Origin: Distichodus sexfasciatus
Taxonomy: Eukaryota > Chordata > Actinopteri > Characiformes > Distichodontidae
Direction of reading: 5' to 3'
Length of the DNA: 64,000 bases
Assembly: GCA_032718565.1 (NCBI GenBank)
Contig: JAVGVS010000045.1
Location: 2,616,943 to 2,680,942 of the forward strand
The notes beneath the pieces were generated by a model. The model searched no databases, was not told the origin of the DNA, and saw nothing but the letters and a program-made list of their open reading frames with translations. Below are positions 1 to 12,700 of this stretch, one piece after another (position 1 is the stretch's first letter; each line of letters starts with the position of its first letter). The position numbers and the translations under genes are program-made.

Positions 1-372
1 ACTGCAACTAGAATTGCTGCTATAATAAAAGCAGTTCAGATAATGAATGAATGAATGAATTTTGACTTGGATTATTTAGATAATCAAGTAGCATTTATAT
101 TAGCATCTCTGTTCAGCATTTCTACTGAGAAAAAAATAATTTGTGTAATCATTATATATAAAAATAAATAAAATCATTTCTATATTAACAGGATTTCTAA
201 GCCTCACATCCCTTGGGAGAAATGGTGGGGACTGCAGATAAATGGTGTGAATGAAATGCTTGGTTTAGACAATTAACATTAGTTCCATGGTTTGTTATTT
301 TACTTTTACAAATTCAGTAGTTTTGCCACAAATGTACATCATGCTTGAGTTTATTGTATGCAAAGGACTCAC

Positions 373-486
373 AATGGATCTGGTAGCCAGGAGGAAGGAA
401 GCGAATGTTGTGTAGAGAAATTCGTCCTCTGTCTCCATCGTCAAACTCCACCATCACCCCTTGTTTACCCTCATCACTGGCACCAC
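373..486 (-). CDS. bahcc1: bahcc1 internal exon 23 (Tudor-like), last exon in window
   Basis: The acceptor is cattgtgtctag and the donor is CCATT/gtgagt, phase 1. The exon encodes GASDEGKQGVMVEFDDGDRG, then RISLHNIRFLPPGYQIH. The V-EFDDGD-GRI motif is the second half of a Tudor-like barrel. The remaining exons, including the BAH domain, are left of position 1. The 372 bases to the left are AT-rich intron with a short (AATG)n run near 43-60. Confidence 0.88.
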
Positions 487-3400
487 CTAGACACAATGAA
501 AAAAGGAACTCCTAGCATTTAATACGATGCACACAATGAATACGACAAATGTCATTAGATTAAAATAATGGTCAAATTAAATGCATCGAATGCAAAAAAA
601 TCCTTCAAAAGCTACTCACCCCTGCGAACAAAGCCAGGGTAAAGACAACGCGAACGTTCACTCCAGTAGGCGCACACTCTTGTTCCTTCGTTCAGCGCTA
701 CCTCTGTTTCAGGACGCACATCCAAGACCTAGCACACACACATATACACACACAATCACCCAAAGTCAATGCCAGTCAGAGTGAAAGAGGTGTTTGGACT
801 AAGAAGTCAGACAGACAAACACACAGACACACACACACACACACACTGGGTAGTCACTGTGGTGGTGCTGAAAGCAGCACTTATCTCATGCCAGTTCGCC
901 AGTCAGGGCTGAAAGGAGCGGAAGCTGTGATGCTGTATAAGCCCGACTTGCTGAGTAATACTAAAGAGGCTATGAATGGGAGGGCTGTGATTGCAGGTTG
1001 CCAGCTTCTCTCTTTTTCCCCCAATGCAGACCTGACCTCAGCATCCGCCCTCTTTCAGGTTGCTTTAATTTAGCGTTGCCTTGACGACGGGCACTTTCTG
1101 ACTGATGAGGTGTGAGGCAGGATGGCGGCTAGTAAGGGAGAGTGAGATTGTGATTGTGTGTGTGTGTGTTTGAGATAGGAGGTAAAAGATTGGAGCCAAA
1201 GGTAAAAGGCTGTTGGAGCGAAGGAAGGACAAAGAAAGTAGAAGTGTGTGTGTAATTAGATCCAGCTGCTGTTAGACTGCTGTTTACACAGTGCAGCAGC
1301 TGCACAACAACTGTGTGGGGGGTGCAGGGGGGTGCACATGCTTGTGCAGGCGTGTGTGTGTTTGTGTGTGTGAGAGAGAGAAGGGAGGGAGGGGGCTGTT
1401 TACATGTGTGATCACTGGGCTGGAGTCAAAGCGCCCGAAACAGAAGTTGTGAAATGTTTATGTGAAGAGCTTTGGAGAATTGTTTCTGAAGAGCCCTAGA
1501 GAGTACACTGGAGTGTGTGTAGGCCCATTTGTGTGTGTGTGAGCCGGTGAGTGTGAGGATGATTTAAAACAGGGCTGTAGAGACAGTAAAACATGTTTTG
1601 GCATGCTTCTGACAGTGCAGTTGGTAGGGGCCATCATCTGTGAATCCTGGGAGTAAGCACAATATATTTTAAAGACCACATGGAGCAGATGTGTACGTTC
1701 CTAATGGTACTAGGAAAAGAACACAGAGGCTTTTAGAGGTGGCGGCCTATTGGCAGTACACACTACAGATCTGGAGGTTTGTCCGTTTAAATCTGGCTAC
1801 GTCCTACATTCAGCACTAAGACTGTTGAGCCCCTCAGCAACACTGTTAACTCCAAGTTGCACTGGTGAAGACCATTCCTGCAATTGTAAATGCTGGGTAC
1901 CAGGAATTACCTTGCTGGGTACACTATTTTCTTCCTCTCTACAATTTTGGTCTGGTTAACTCTTTTCAGTTTTTGTCACAGAGACAGTTTATGTCACTTG
2001 ATTTATTTAAAGCTCCTTGAGTTGATCTAATCCTCTGTTTACAGTTCAAAAACAACTAGTTTCCTAGTTTAGCCACAAATGAGGCTGTCACCATTACGGC
2101 TGTCATTCCCTATTTTGGTCACAAGGGCACCACCATTGCACCATTAAGGTTGTCATTTCCTATTTTGGCCACAAGAGGTGCCACCATTAGGGCTTGCATT
2201 CCCTATCTTGGTCACAAGACCACCACCTTTGCATCATTAAGGTTGTTGTTCCCTACTTTGGCCACAAGGGGTGCAACCATTAAGGCTGGCATTCCCTATC
2301 TCGGTCACAAGGGGGTGCCACCATCGCGCCAGTAAGGTTGTTATTCCCTATTCTGGCCAAAAGAGGTGCCACCATTAGGGCTGGCATTCCCTATTTTGGT
2401 CACAGGGAGGCACCACAATTAAGGCGGTCATTCCCTATCTTGGGCACAAGAGGGTGCTACCATTCTCTTGGTCACAAGTGTGTGCCACCACTGCACCATT
2501 AAGGTTGTCATTCCCTATTTTGGCCACAAAAGGTACCACCATCAAGGAGAACTGCACTATTACTTTTCTTGTGGTTTACATTTGTAAGCATTCTTTATCA
2601 TTTTTCCTTTTTTCACACTTTTATCACACAATTTCTTCTTGAATTAAGGAAATAGATGTCGCTCGGGAGTGTCTGCTAAATGCTGTAACTTTAAACAATC
2701 ATTTTCCGAATCAGCTTGAGGCTTAGATATTAACTTAATTAACTTAAAGCCTCCTTTTTCATGAGCGCAACAGTCTGGGCCAACTCGGTTACTGCTGATG
2801 CGGTCCAGGATGTTATAAGTATGCGTAACAAGAGTCAGCAAACACCACCGCTCTCAGTCAAACCCCCATGACACACACATAGACACACACAGACACAGGA
2901 ACAAGGAAACACGGGCCGAGCAGGATAAAAAAAGATGAACGCCAGCCAAGAACGCACTGCGGTTTACAGTGTATAATTAGAGGCCATTTCAGTGATGGCT
3001 TAGATAAACTGTAATGTTAGCATAACCCCGTGGGTTCAGTGTTGGAGCACATAAAGAAAGAAAGAACGTCACGAGCCCTCCTCTCCCACACCTCAGGCCT
3101 GAGGCAGCTCAGCGAACCGAGCGAACCAAATTGTTTATCGGAACGGCAGAGGAGGACAGGAGCCGTAAGGCATACTAATACAGAGAGGGCAAGGGGTGGG
3201 GGATGGTGGCGTTTTGCGTGGCTGACTTGGTGGACACGGAGCTGAAGGCGGCGGTTCTGATGGATGCTGTTCGAGGAAAAGGACTTTGCGTTTCTCCAAA
3301 ATAATGTGGCAGAGGATCTAAAGGGGATAGGAGTAATGCTTCCATAATGGTCACTGCCGAGGAAGATGGTTATTAGGGTAAAGGGTGTTGCTCTTAATGA

Positions 3401-4061
3401 GGAGGTGAGGAAGAACCCCCTCGGAGCTGCAGCGGCAAGGGGGTGGGGGTGGGGGTAAAAAAACAAACAAAAGAAACGATTTCAGACGGGAAATGGGATT
3501 ATGTGGAGATGCTTGTGGGAGAGGATATGGCTGAGTGCTGCACTCTGATGGAAGAGGGGATTTTGGAGGATGTGGTGATAGCAGAAAGTGGTGTGAAAGT
3601 AGAAGGGGGTTGGTAGTGTGCGAGTGGTGGTTGTGGAGGAAGAAGGTGTGTGTGTGCATTTGTGTGTGTGTGTGTGTGTGTAAGTGGATAGTCCTGAGAG
3701 GCCAAAGCTCCAAGCGTGGGCAGGCTTGTGCTCCAATTTGAGCGAGAACTCACCGCTTCCTGCAAGAGCTGCTCCTGGGAGTAAATTCTGGGGCGGTTTC
3801 CTCTCTCTCCATCAATAACAATACTGTAGCTATAAGCCAGAGAGAGAGAGAGAGAGGGGAGAGAGTACAAAGGAGTTATTTTCAGCTGTGTGTGTAATGC
3901 TTGACTTCCTGTGTCCAGCTCCCATCTTTCACTCAGTGCTGGTCTTCCTGACTGATACTGACCCTCTTCTTTAGTACTGCTCTAAGACATGCTGGCTCAC
4001 TGTCCTGGTGGACTGCATATACAGGAGAGTGTACATGTAGAAGTGTATGTTTGAGTATCAA

Positions 4062-4094
<33 letters not shown>

Positions 4095-7000
4095 AGTACT
4101 CACACATCAGGAAGATCCAGAGTTCTAACTCTGGCCGCGTACAAAAGTTCGTCTTCTTTACTGATGAGAATTTTGAGTCCGTCCACCAGCATCTCTTTAG
4201 TCAAAACGCAGTTTGGAGGTGCTGAGAGCAGAAAACACACACATACACACACACGCCATAATCAAAAACAGAAGTCAAAGCTATTTCAATTCAGAAAAAT
4301 CTGTTCTAGTTAACTGGATTCTCTGACATGAATCCACAGGAAAAATTGAGCCTTACCCTTGTGAGAGTTTCTCGAGTGCGATGAAGAGTTGCCTTCATCG
4401 TCCTCATCAGAGAAGCTGCTGTCTTCACCCAGATGGAAGCCCTCGTCTGCTGTGAAGCTCTCCAGCAAGCGGCTGACTGCCCGGCCTTTACACTATAACA
4501 CACAAACACACACACTCAGACCGTAAGCCTTCTTAAAGGAAACTGGCTTCAACATGCACACATACATCCGCAGAGCACCTCACTCATTTCACAAACTTGT
4601 TCTCAGGTGTTGAAAGTACTCTGTAGAGGAGACACTGTCTGTTTAGTAGTAACAAGTTTCAAATAATTATTAAGCATAATTTGGGGACAATGTAATATGT
4701 CTTGGAATGCTGTAAATATACAGCCACAAAAATGTTTTGTTTTTTAACAGTGTGTGAGGAGATCGTATGGCGGCAGGACAACCAACTGAAAGTCCCATTT
4801 CAAAATGCTGATTATTGAAGAACAGAACCACATGGTAAAACTAAAAGAATTCATTTTGGCTGATGAGACAAAGAGCATTGAACTCTTAGTGTTTGTGTAC
4901 CTGTCTGAACCTGGTCCTCCTTTTGCACTCATTCTCATCACTCTGGGGAGACTGAGCCACTCCCGACCAGCAACTCTTTCGCTGTAACGTTTAGAGAACC
5001 AGAGGCAAAAATAAGTTTTTGTCAGCAAATCCCTGACTCATACCAGATCATTATAAGTTAAGGTCGTCCAATCCAATTATCAAGGAACCAAACCCAGAAC
5101 ACTGATCATCTGTCAATGGCTGGGGAGATGTTTGAGCTGCTGTGCTGGTGACCACCACTAGTGATCGTAGTGTAATCACATTGATTGGAGTGTTTGGATT
5201 CCAGGCAAGTAGGAGCTGATGGAAATGAGCCAGCTGTCTTGTCCGACTACCACTGGAACCGTCAGCGATGCTCTCAACCCCCACCAGCTCAATGGCAGCT
5301 GGATAAATAACTGACCTTCTGTTGCAACCCTAACCTTCTCTAATGTCTGCGAGGATGGGAGCTTTTCACGTTTTGAGGCAACATTTACAAATAACATGAT
5401 TCTTGATTACAGCTGGGCTTACACACTGCGATTCTTACCTTGATTTCAGGTGAAAATCTTGTCCTAAAATTTTCATTACCAATTGTACGGTGTGAACATC
5501 CATCCGACCATTTTATTATTCACGGCTGAAATTACCCAAAATTCATTGTTGCAGTAATGCCAGCATCAATAAGATTAATTGCAGCAAAGAACTAAAAACG
5601 CATGCAATCAAGGATGATGGAAGCCAAACTTTCTGACCTCTAGCAACAGATCTTTACCTGATCTGTCCTCCTCATCATCATGTTATACTGTCAGAATCAG
5701 GAGAAAAAGTTGGAAATAGACATTCAGTTTGAAGTGCATTGAGCAATTTTGCACATTCTTTATATCGGAATCTTTTGCAACTTCTAAAGTTGCGATCTCA
5801 GCACACGACTGCAGCGTGAAATCCACAATCGTTCAGTCTGTTCATAGTCATATAGTGTGAGCTGTCAGGTACACGTATTTAGCAGACACTACTACAGGGA
5901 CTAATTACAGGGAGAGTCTCCCACGAGCAACAAAAAGGGCTGAGGGTCTTGCTCAGGGGTCCAACTGTGATTTTTAAAACCACTAGCCCAAATCCGAACT
6001 TAAACAAGGGTCAGATTAGTTGTACAATGTGAGCCGTCCCTTCACTTTATGTCATAACTCATAAGTCAAAAAATACTAGTCTGCAAATAGTAATGCCATC
6101 TTACAGAAACAGATGGGTGGTCGAGCAGAGGAATACTATGCACCAAGAGGTCATAGGTTCAAATCCAGCTCTATCCTACTGAGAGAACTAGCACCATTAA
6201 GCCCATGAATAAGACCCTTAACCCCAAGTTACTCCTGTGAGACTCTAACTGTAAACAGAAAATGTCATTTGTTCTAGATAAGAGCTGTTGCTACTACTTC
6301 ATCACGTTAGGCTCACCTTGCTAACAGCTCCTCTCAGCATGGAGCTCTTGCGTGTAGCTCTCCTCAGCCTCTCACTGGTGGTAGGGAAAGGTAGGAGGCC
6401 CCCAGGTTTGCGGTAATGGCTCACCCATGACTTCTCCTGCAGCCTGGGCCGACCCGGCCTCCTCCTCACACCCGGCGGTTTGGCTGCAGTGATCAGCGCC
6501 GGCCTGCAGGGGGCCCTCCTCTTCACCTTCACCTCGCCTTCGGCACCGGAGTGAAGCTGGGAACCTGGCAGGATTTTGTTCACACGTGAGCAGGGGTTGT
6601 TGGGACGAAGCGGTGCGCAGATGGCCGGAGAGTGAGCTTTGCAAGTATTTTAGAACTTACCGTAGAGTTCTTGGCGTTCACGCTTGTTTTTCGCCTTCTG
6701 GTTGGCTTCCAGTTTGACCACAGAGGAAGGGGAGGGGTCTTTCATAACCAAGCTGGATGGGAGATCCCTAGAGGGTGGGGCTTTGACGGCATGTCCTTCG
6801 TCACTGTTGTAACTGCCCTCTTCTTCCTCTTCTTCTGTAGCAACAGAGTAAAATAGTCAGTGTCAGTAACGTATGATCTAAAAGCAAATTGTTCAATATT
6901 GCTACAGTCATGTAATTTAACTGTTTATACCCTTTATGACCTTTAAAAAGTAAATGCATTTACGATCAACCATGTTTGCCTATGATGCTTTTAAAATAAT

Positions 7001-7176
7001 TTTGTGCATTAACAGCTTTAATGTGTTGGCTAGTACAGTTATTACAGAGGAATTACACAGTTATTACTGCTTTATTACTAATTTGTTGTGTGATGGAAAA
7101 AATCTTTAAACATGGCTCAGGTTTTCAGAGCTTTAATAACTTTTTAATGCAAGTAAAAGACAATGACTATGTAGGG

Positions 7177-7221
<45 letters not shown>

Positions 7222-9723
7222 AAGAGGTAGGCATGCCCAGTCGGTTGTTGGACTTTCCTGTGAGGCAGCATTCTACAGCTGCGGGTGTGTGTCTGCCAGC
7301 GAGGGGCTGAAGTGAGAGGTGTCAGATGTCCAGACACCCCGGACACTCTTGTCATTTACAAGCCATTCATCAACACCCTCTCACTCACCTCCATGCGCAG
7401 CTACACACACACATGCCAGCATGCATGCACACACACACACACACATACACACACACATGCAATCTCACACACTCTTGTCTTTCACTTGCTCATCATTAAC
7501 AAATTAACATCTCCTTGCGTGACCACTGGGGGCAGACAAGCTCAGATAAGGGGATTTTTTCAGACCCAATTAAGGGTCAGAGTGTGTGTGTGTGTAACTG
7601 ACAGAGAGAGACAGTAAAGGAGATATGTGTAGCAGAAGAGAGAATGATGGACAGGCTATAACCAGGACTGAGGTCTTCACATGTTTTATTATAACCAAGA
7701 AAGTTGGTTGGAAAGCTCAGCACCAAGAAAACAGCAAAATGTTCATTTGAACAGATTAAGTGAGTAAATGTTCACAATTTGTGTTCACAACACAGCACAC
7801 AGTGCACCACAGTGAAATGGGACCTCTGCATTTGACCCACTTCTGCAGGAGCAGTGGGCAGCTGACATGGGCAGCAACCGCGGAGCAGTACTTGGTGACA
7901 TTACCTTGCTCATGAGTACCTCAGTGGCACCTTTCCTGGTCCTTCCGATCACGTGGTCAACTCACTAACCATTACGCTACCAAGCTGTGTTGTCATCCTA
8001 AGTCTTCCTCAAACAAACCAGTAAACGCTCACCTTGATCCGAAGACTCGCTCTCCTCCACTGACGTGTCACCATCCTCTGTCACTTCCTGTCCCTTGGCC
8101 CTCAAAATTCTGGCCCTGGGCTGCTGCAGACGTCGAGCCGAGGCACGCTTCAGAGTTGCACTCTTCCTCTTACCGCGCTTGCGCATCATTGCCACCTCAT
8201 CGTCGTGGCCCTTCCAGCTTTCCTGAGTGCCGCTGTCGCCGCTGCCTGTGGGACAAGAGACAGATAGAGCATCGTTAATATGTATGTTCACACTGCAATG
8301 TTTGTTGTGCAAGAGAAAGCAGTACTATGGGACCTGACCTGTGTCACTCTGGCTCTGACTCTCCGATTCATTGGTTGCCACATTTGGGAGTCCAGACTCT
8401 GTTTTGGGGCTCCGCTGTGGTGTGTAAGGGTGTGAAGATGCAGAGCCTCCGGATGAACCATCTCCATCCCGGACGATGAGACCAGTTGACATCCTAGCTC
8501 CAGGAAGTTTGGACTTCAGCTGCGTGATGTGGTGCTCATGGAGGCTGCCCTTTGGACAACACTGCATTTTGATCTGAGAAAAGAAAGAATCAGAAGGAAG
8601 TTATTGCCCAGAACGTTGTCACATGGAGTCCAAAATTTTGGACTAGGACTTTTGGTTGAAAAAAGAGAAGATGACGAGGGGATACACAAGTTTTGGAGGG
8701 TAATACCGACCTGTGCAGCTCCAAGACGGGCGAAGCCTCGGCTCGATAGCTTCCTCTTCTTTACCAAATCCCCGCCTCCTCCTCCCGACTCTTCTGCCAG
8801 TAAGCTCAGCACCGCCCCCGCAGGCCTGTCAATCAAACCCCACCAAAGACTTTCATGGCCATCCCAGAGAAGGAGGCAGCGAGAGCGTGAGATCAGAGAG
8901 GCAGAGAAGGAGAACACAGGCTCCTCACACTAGGCTCTAATAACTCGCCTTTCTTCCTCTGATAAGCAGTGAAAAAAGGGAAGAGGGAAGCATAGTGAGT
9001 GAGAGAGAGAAAGAGAGAGAGAGAAAGGAGACCAAGGGAGGAGAGAGAAAGACCAGAGAGGAAGGGAAAGGAAAAGAGCCAGAAGGGCAAACCTCTCTCG
9101 ACCACACGCTTGAAGGAGCAGGATCTGACGACAGAGAGAATCTGCATTTATAAGAAGCTGGCATGGCATCGAGAAACACGCACACACACACACACACATA
9201 CACACACTAGGAGCGGCTGCTTTGAAAAGCCATAGCAAACGCTTGGAAGGTGTTAACATCCGGAGCCGTTGTTCTCGCCCAACATCACAGCGCTCAGCGC
9301 TGTGTTTCCATATCAGAGCAACAACGCTGCCATCCTGCCGAGAGGCGGACCACGACAGGCGGGAGAGAAAGAGAGGGAGGGGGTTTGGAGTGCCCCCACC
9401 TCCCCAGCGTCTCCCTGGAAACCTGCCCGGCAGACCACACAAATGCACGGCGGGCTGCGTTGGAACAAAAAAGATTAGCCTCCCTCCTGCCATGCCGAGG
9501 ATGGCACCAGAGCGCCGTCCTTCACGTTTTAGCCGGAAGGGCTTTGTTTTACACTCAGTGTTACTAGCGAAGCGGGGGAAACCTTGTCAGCATTTTTTTT
9601 CCGAGTCCCCCCACTGCAATGCCCTGCTTATTACATAACAGAATTAAGAGGGTGTCTGTGTTTTATACTGTTCGTGTGTGTGACTGTGCATTTGTGCTAA
9701 ATGTCAGTGTGTGTGTAAAAGGA

Positions 9724-9762
<39 letters not shown>

Positions 9763-12700
9763 TGTGCTGGGGCTGCATGACTGACAGGTCGGGGACAGAG
9801 GCGCTATGGTGCATGTGTGTGTGCAATGTCCCCACGAGGCAAGACCTGCCGCGCCAAACACTGACAAACACGACATGACATAGCCCCTCCCTTCCCAGGG
9901 TGTCCTCCCGGTGGCTAATTAAACAGAATTGATTAGCAGGGAATGATGCTCTCTCTCTCTGGTCACACACACATGCACACCGACACCACCGACAGCCCTC
10001 TACAAACAAGGTATCTGCTGCTGAAAGGAATTACACATACACACACACACAGACACGGGAAAGATGAGGCTATTACCCACTAACCCACTGCCCTCAATCA
10101 TAAGACGCAAAATGAAAGGCGCAGAATGTCTACACCCGCCTTTCAAAAACCCCCAAAAATAACAATCACAGACAAATCGTTTGGCGAAGCACCTCATTAT
10201 GCAACGGCTCGATAATATTTAACAGTGGTGGCGAGCCACAACCGCGGCCAGACAAAACCGTGCGGAGTGAACAATGTGGCCCAAACTTCATGTTTAAGAA
10301 AACGAAGAATTTGGCTGCGAGCCCTGGCAACTGCAGCAAGACCTCCGCTGCCACACACAGACACACACACACACCAAAAAAAACACACACCCCTCCATAG
10401 CCTGTGGTGGTGAGTGAGCCTGGCTAGCTGCCTGTGCGTTTGGGTGTCACTGTCATGCTGTATCATGTCGCTGGGCCGGCGTGGGGACGCGACTGCAGCG
10501 GCGGAAAGCGAGCAGAGGTGACACGGCAACGGGACAGCTGGGAACACAATGGAACACTGCCCGGAGTGGGGGGGGGAAGAGAGAGAGAATGTGAGAGACA
10601 GATAGAGAGAGAGAGAGACTCAAGCCTGCCTCCAAGCCCTGCTGATGCTTGCACACAGGTCATGACGACAGACCTAATTGAAAATTGACAAGCACACTCT
10701 TGACCCCGATGGCACACAGAAGCCACCAACACAGGCCTCCCCTCTTCCCCAAAGAACCCCACCCGCACCCCCACCCACCCCCGGATCCCGGATGAAATGA
10801 CGGAACGAACAGCACGTGCATACGTTAGCATGTTTCAGCCCGTATACTTCTGATTAAGATAAACTTGCTTTCCAAAACAAATACTGGTGGCAGATAACAG
10901 CTGCATGCAATTTTTTTGAAGCGCGTCACATCAACGTAGTCGGCTTGTGCACACGTGTGCGTGACCTGTTCCCACTTTTGACCTACGTTGACCCTGGTAA
11001 TAAATGGCTGAGCTCTGCCACATTCCTGGCACTGGGTTAGATTACAGGAGAATTCACAGTGCTCTAATTACAACCGCCATCTTTTTAAAGGCGTCCGCCA
11101 CCAACAGGCCTCTAGGCAGCAGCAATACGTCTCATGGACTAGCATGGACAGAATGGCAGTTAATATATATATATATATTATACTTATTTCTCTGTGTATT
11201 GATTCGGTTTTAAAACCAAAACCCTTGCATTACAATGGTAACTGAAAAATGATTTGTCATTTGATTTTTCCATTTTGATTTTGGTGACTGAACAAATGAT
11301 ACATAGATTCTCATTAGGTACAACTCACCTACAACTCACATTTGCACCAATTTGGTCAACTATATTAACAGTGTAATGAAACATTGACAGCAGGTGGTGT
11401 AGAGGTGTAGAATGTACAAAATGGAGTTTACACTTTCAACTGCCATTAAACAGAAACCAGAACCAAACATGAAAACAAAGACAGAAAGATGACTGACAAA
11501 AGACACAGGAAAAAGCAGGTATAAATACACAGCCGCAGGTGGAACACATCAGGACAGGCAAAGCTAAACAAGGACAGGGAACATGAGACAAGTCAACCTC
11601 TGGTGGACAAACCAGGTATCAGGTATTTTTGACAATATTTTGGTGGCGTTGATTATCAAATTACAATTAATATTTAAAAACTGAGTTTGTTTGAAAAGCA
11701 CCCAACTATTTGCATGTGTCAAGGATGGTAACTTTAAAGAAAATGAAAAGAACTGGATAATTCTGTGTTACAGTTTTGAAGATGCTTTCTTTATATATAT
11801 AAATTAAGTATGATCAGAGTCTCCTAAATTTGGACTATTATCATAACATGGACCATTGGCTACTAAACAAGTGATAGAAGTGGGGAGGACAGTGCAGTGC
11901 AGTGTAGGTTTTCACATGACCAGGTAATACAACTGCAGCCCCCCCCAAAATGTACCTTTTTAAGACAGTAGCCTTATAGTGCAGTTTCAAAGGAATCTTA
12001 AACAACCAAGAGCTCCCACACACTGCATGGAAGCTCCACAGATACTGTCTGCTGCCATGGCTTGCAGTGTAATGCAATTCTGCCTTGGCGCTGATTAAGT
12101 TAAGATAAGGTCAGACTGGACTTCCTCGCCAGGGTCAGACAAGTTCCCATGTTTCCTGTTTATAGTACGAAGAGTAGTCTGCAGCGTTGCACTGATAGAG
12201 GGAGGCTTATCTGTACGTTTGTGTTGCAGGGGCAGGAGGAGGGGAGGCTTTAGTTACTTACTTGACTTTTTTCTGAGACTCTGAGGGCATCATGGGCCCC
12301 AGGCCCAGGGCCGATTTCCGCTTGCGCGGTCGGCCAGGGCCCCGGCGTGCAGGACTCCTCGGGGTCTCCTCTTTCCTGGGGAGAAACAAAAGCGGCATTC
12401 GGCTGAGTCTTATCGCCAGGCGCGACTTAAACACAGTTGACGGCATCCTGATTCAAAGCACTTTGGGCTTTCAGTGACGGCTTTGTGTTTTAGACCTAAA
12501 TGGTTTTATTGAGTAAAAGTTGGAGCTCACTGGTGGTCGTGCTTCCGCTGGAGCTTGGCCAGCTCCTTCTGTTTCTCTTTGTAGCGCCGCTGCAGCTCTG
12601 CTAATCTCACCCGCATAGCCAACTCCTGCGCATCCATGGTGTCTATTGCACCCTTTACAGGACACACCTAACAGAGAAGACTGGGTTAAACCTTTTGAAG

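Larger units (their letters stand above)
6835..8032. other. bahcc1 intron between exons 16 and 15 (1.2 kb)
   Basis: It contains a pure (GT)n tract at 7179-7219, a (CA)n stretch near 7404-7460 and a minus-oriented SINE at 7785-7985. No exon is seen. The ORFs here are reads through the dinucleotide repeats. Confidence 0.55.

Noticed and set aside
3351..3870. Minus-strand ORFs of 84-123 codons rich in Ser, His and Thr
   Set aside because: Only 3754-3829 is exon. The rest reads through CA and CT repeats in the intron.
7516..7536. CCACTGGGGGCAG as a CTCF site
   Set aside because: One base short of the CTCF core between the two half-motifs, so the match is poor.
8930..9493. 187-codon minus-strand ORF in the 8.8-12.3 kb intron
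   Set aside because: Largely the complement of GA- and CA-rich sequence; no fitting splice sites or similarity.
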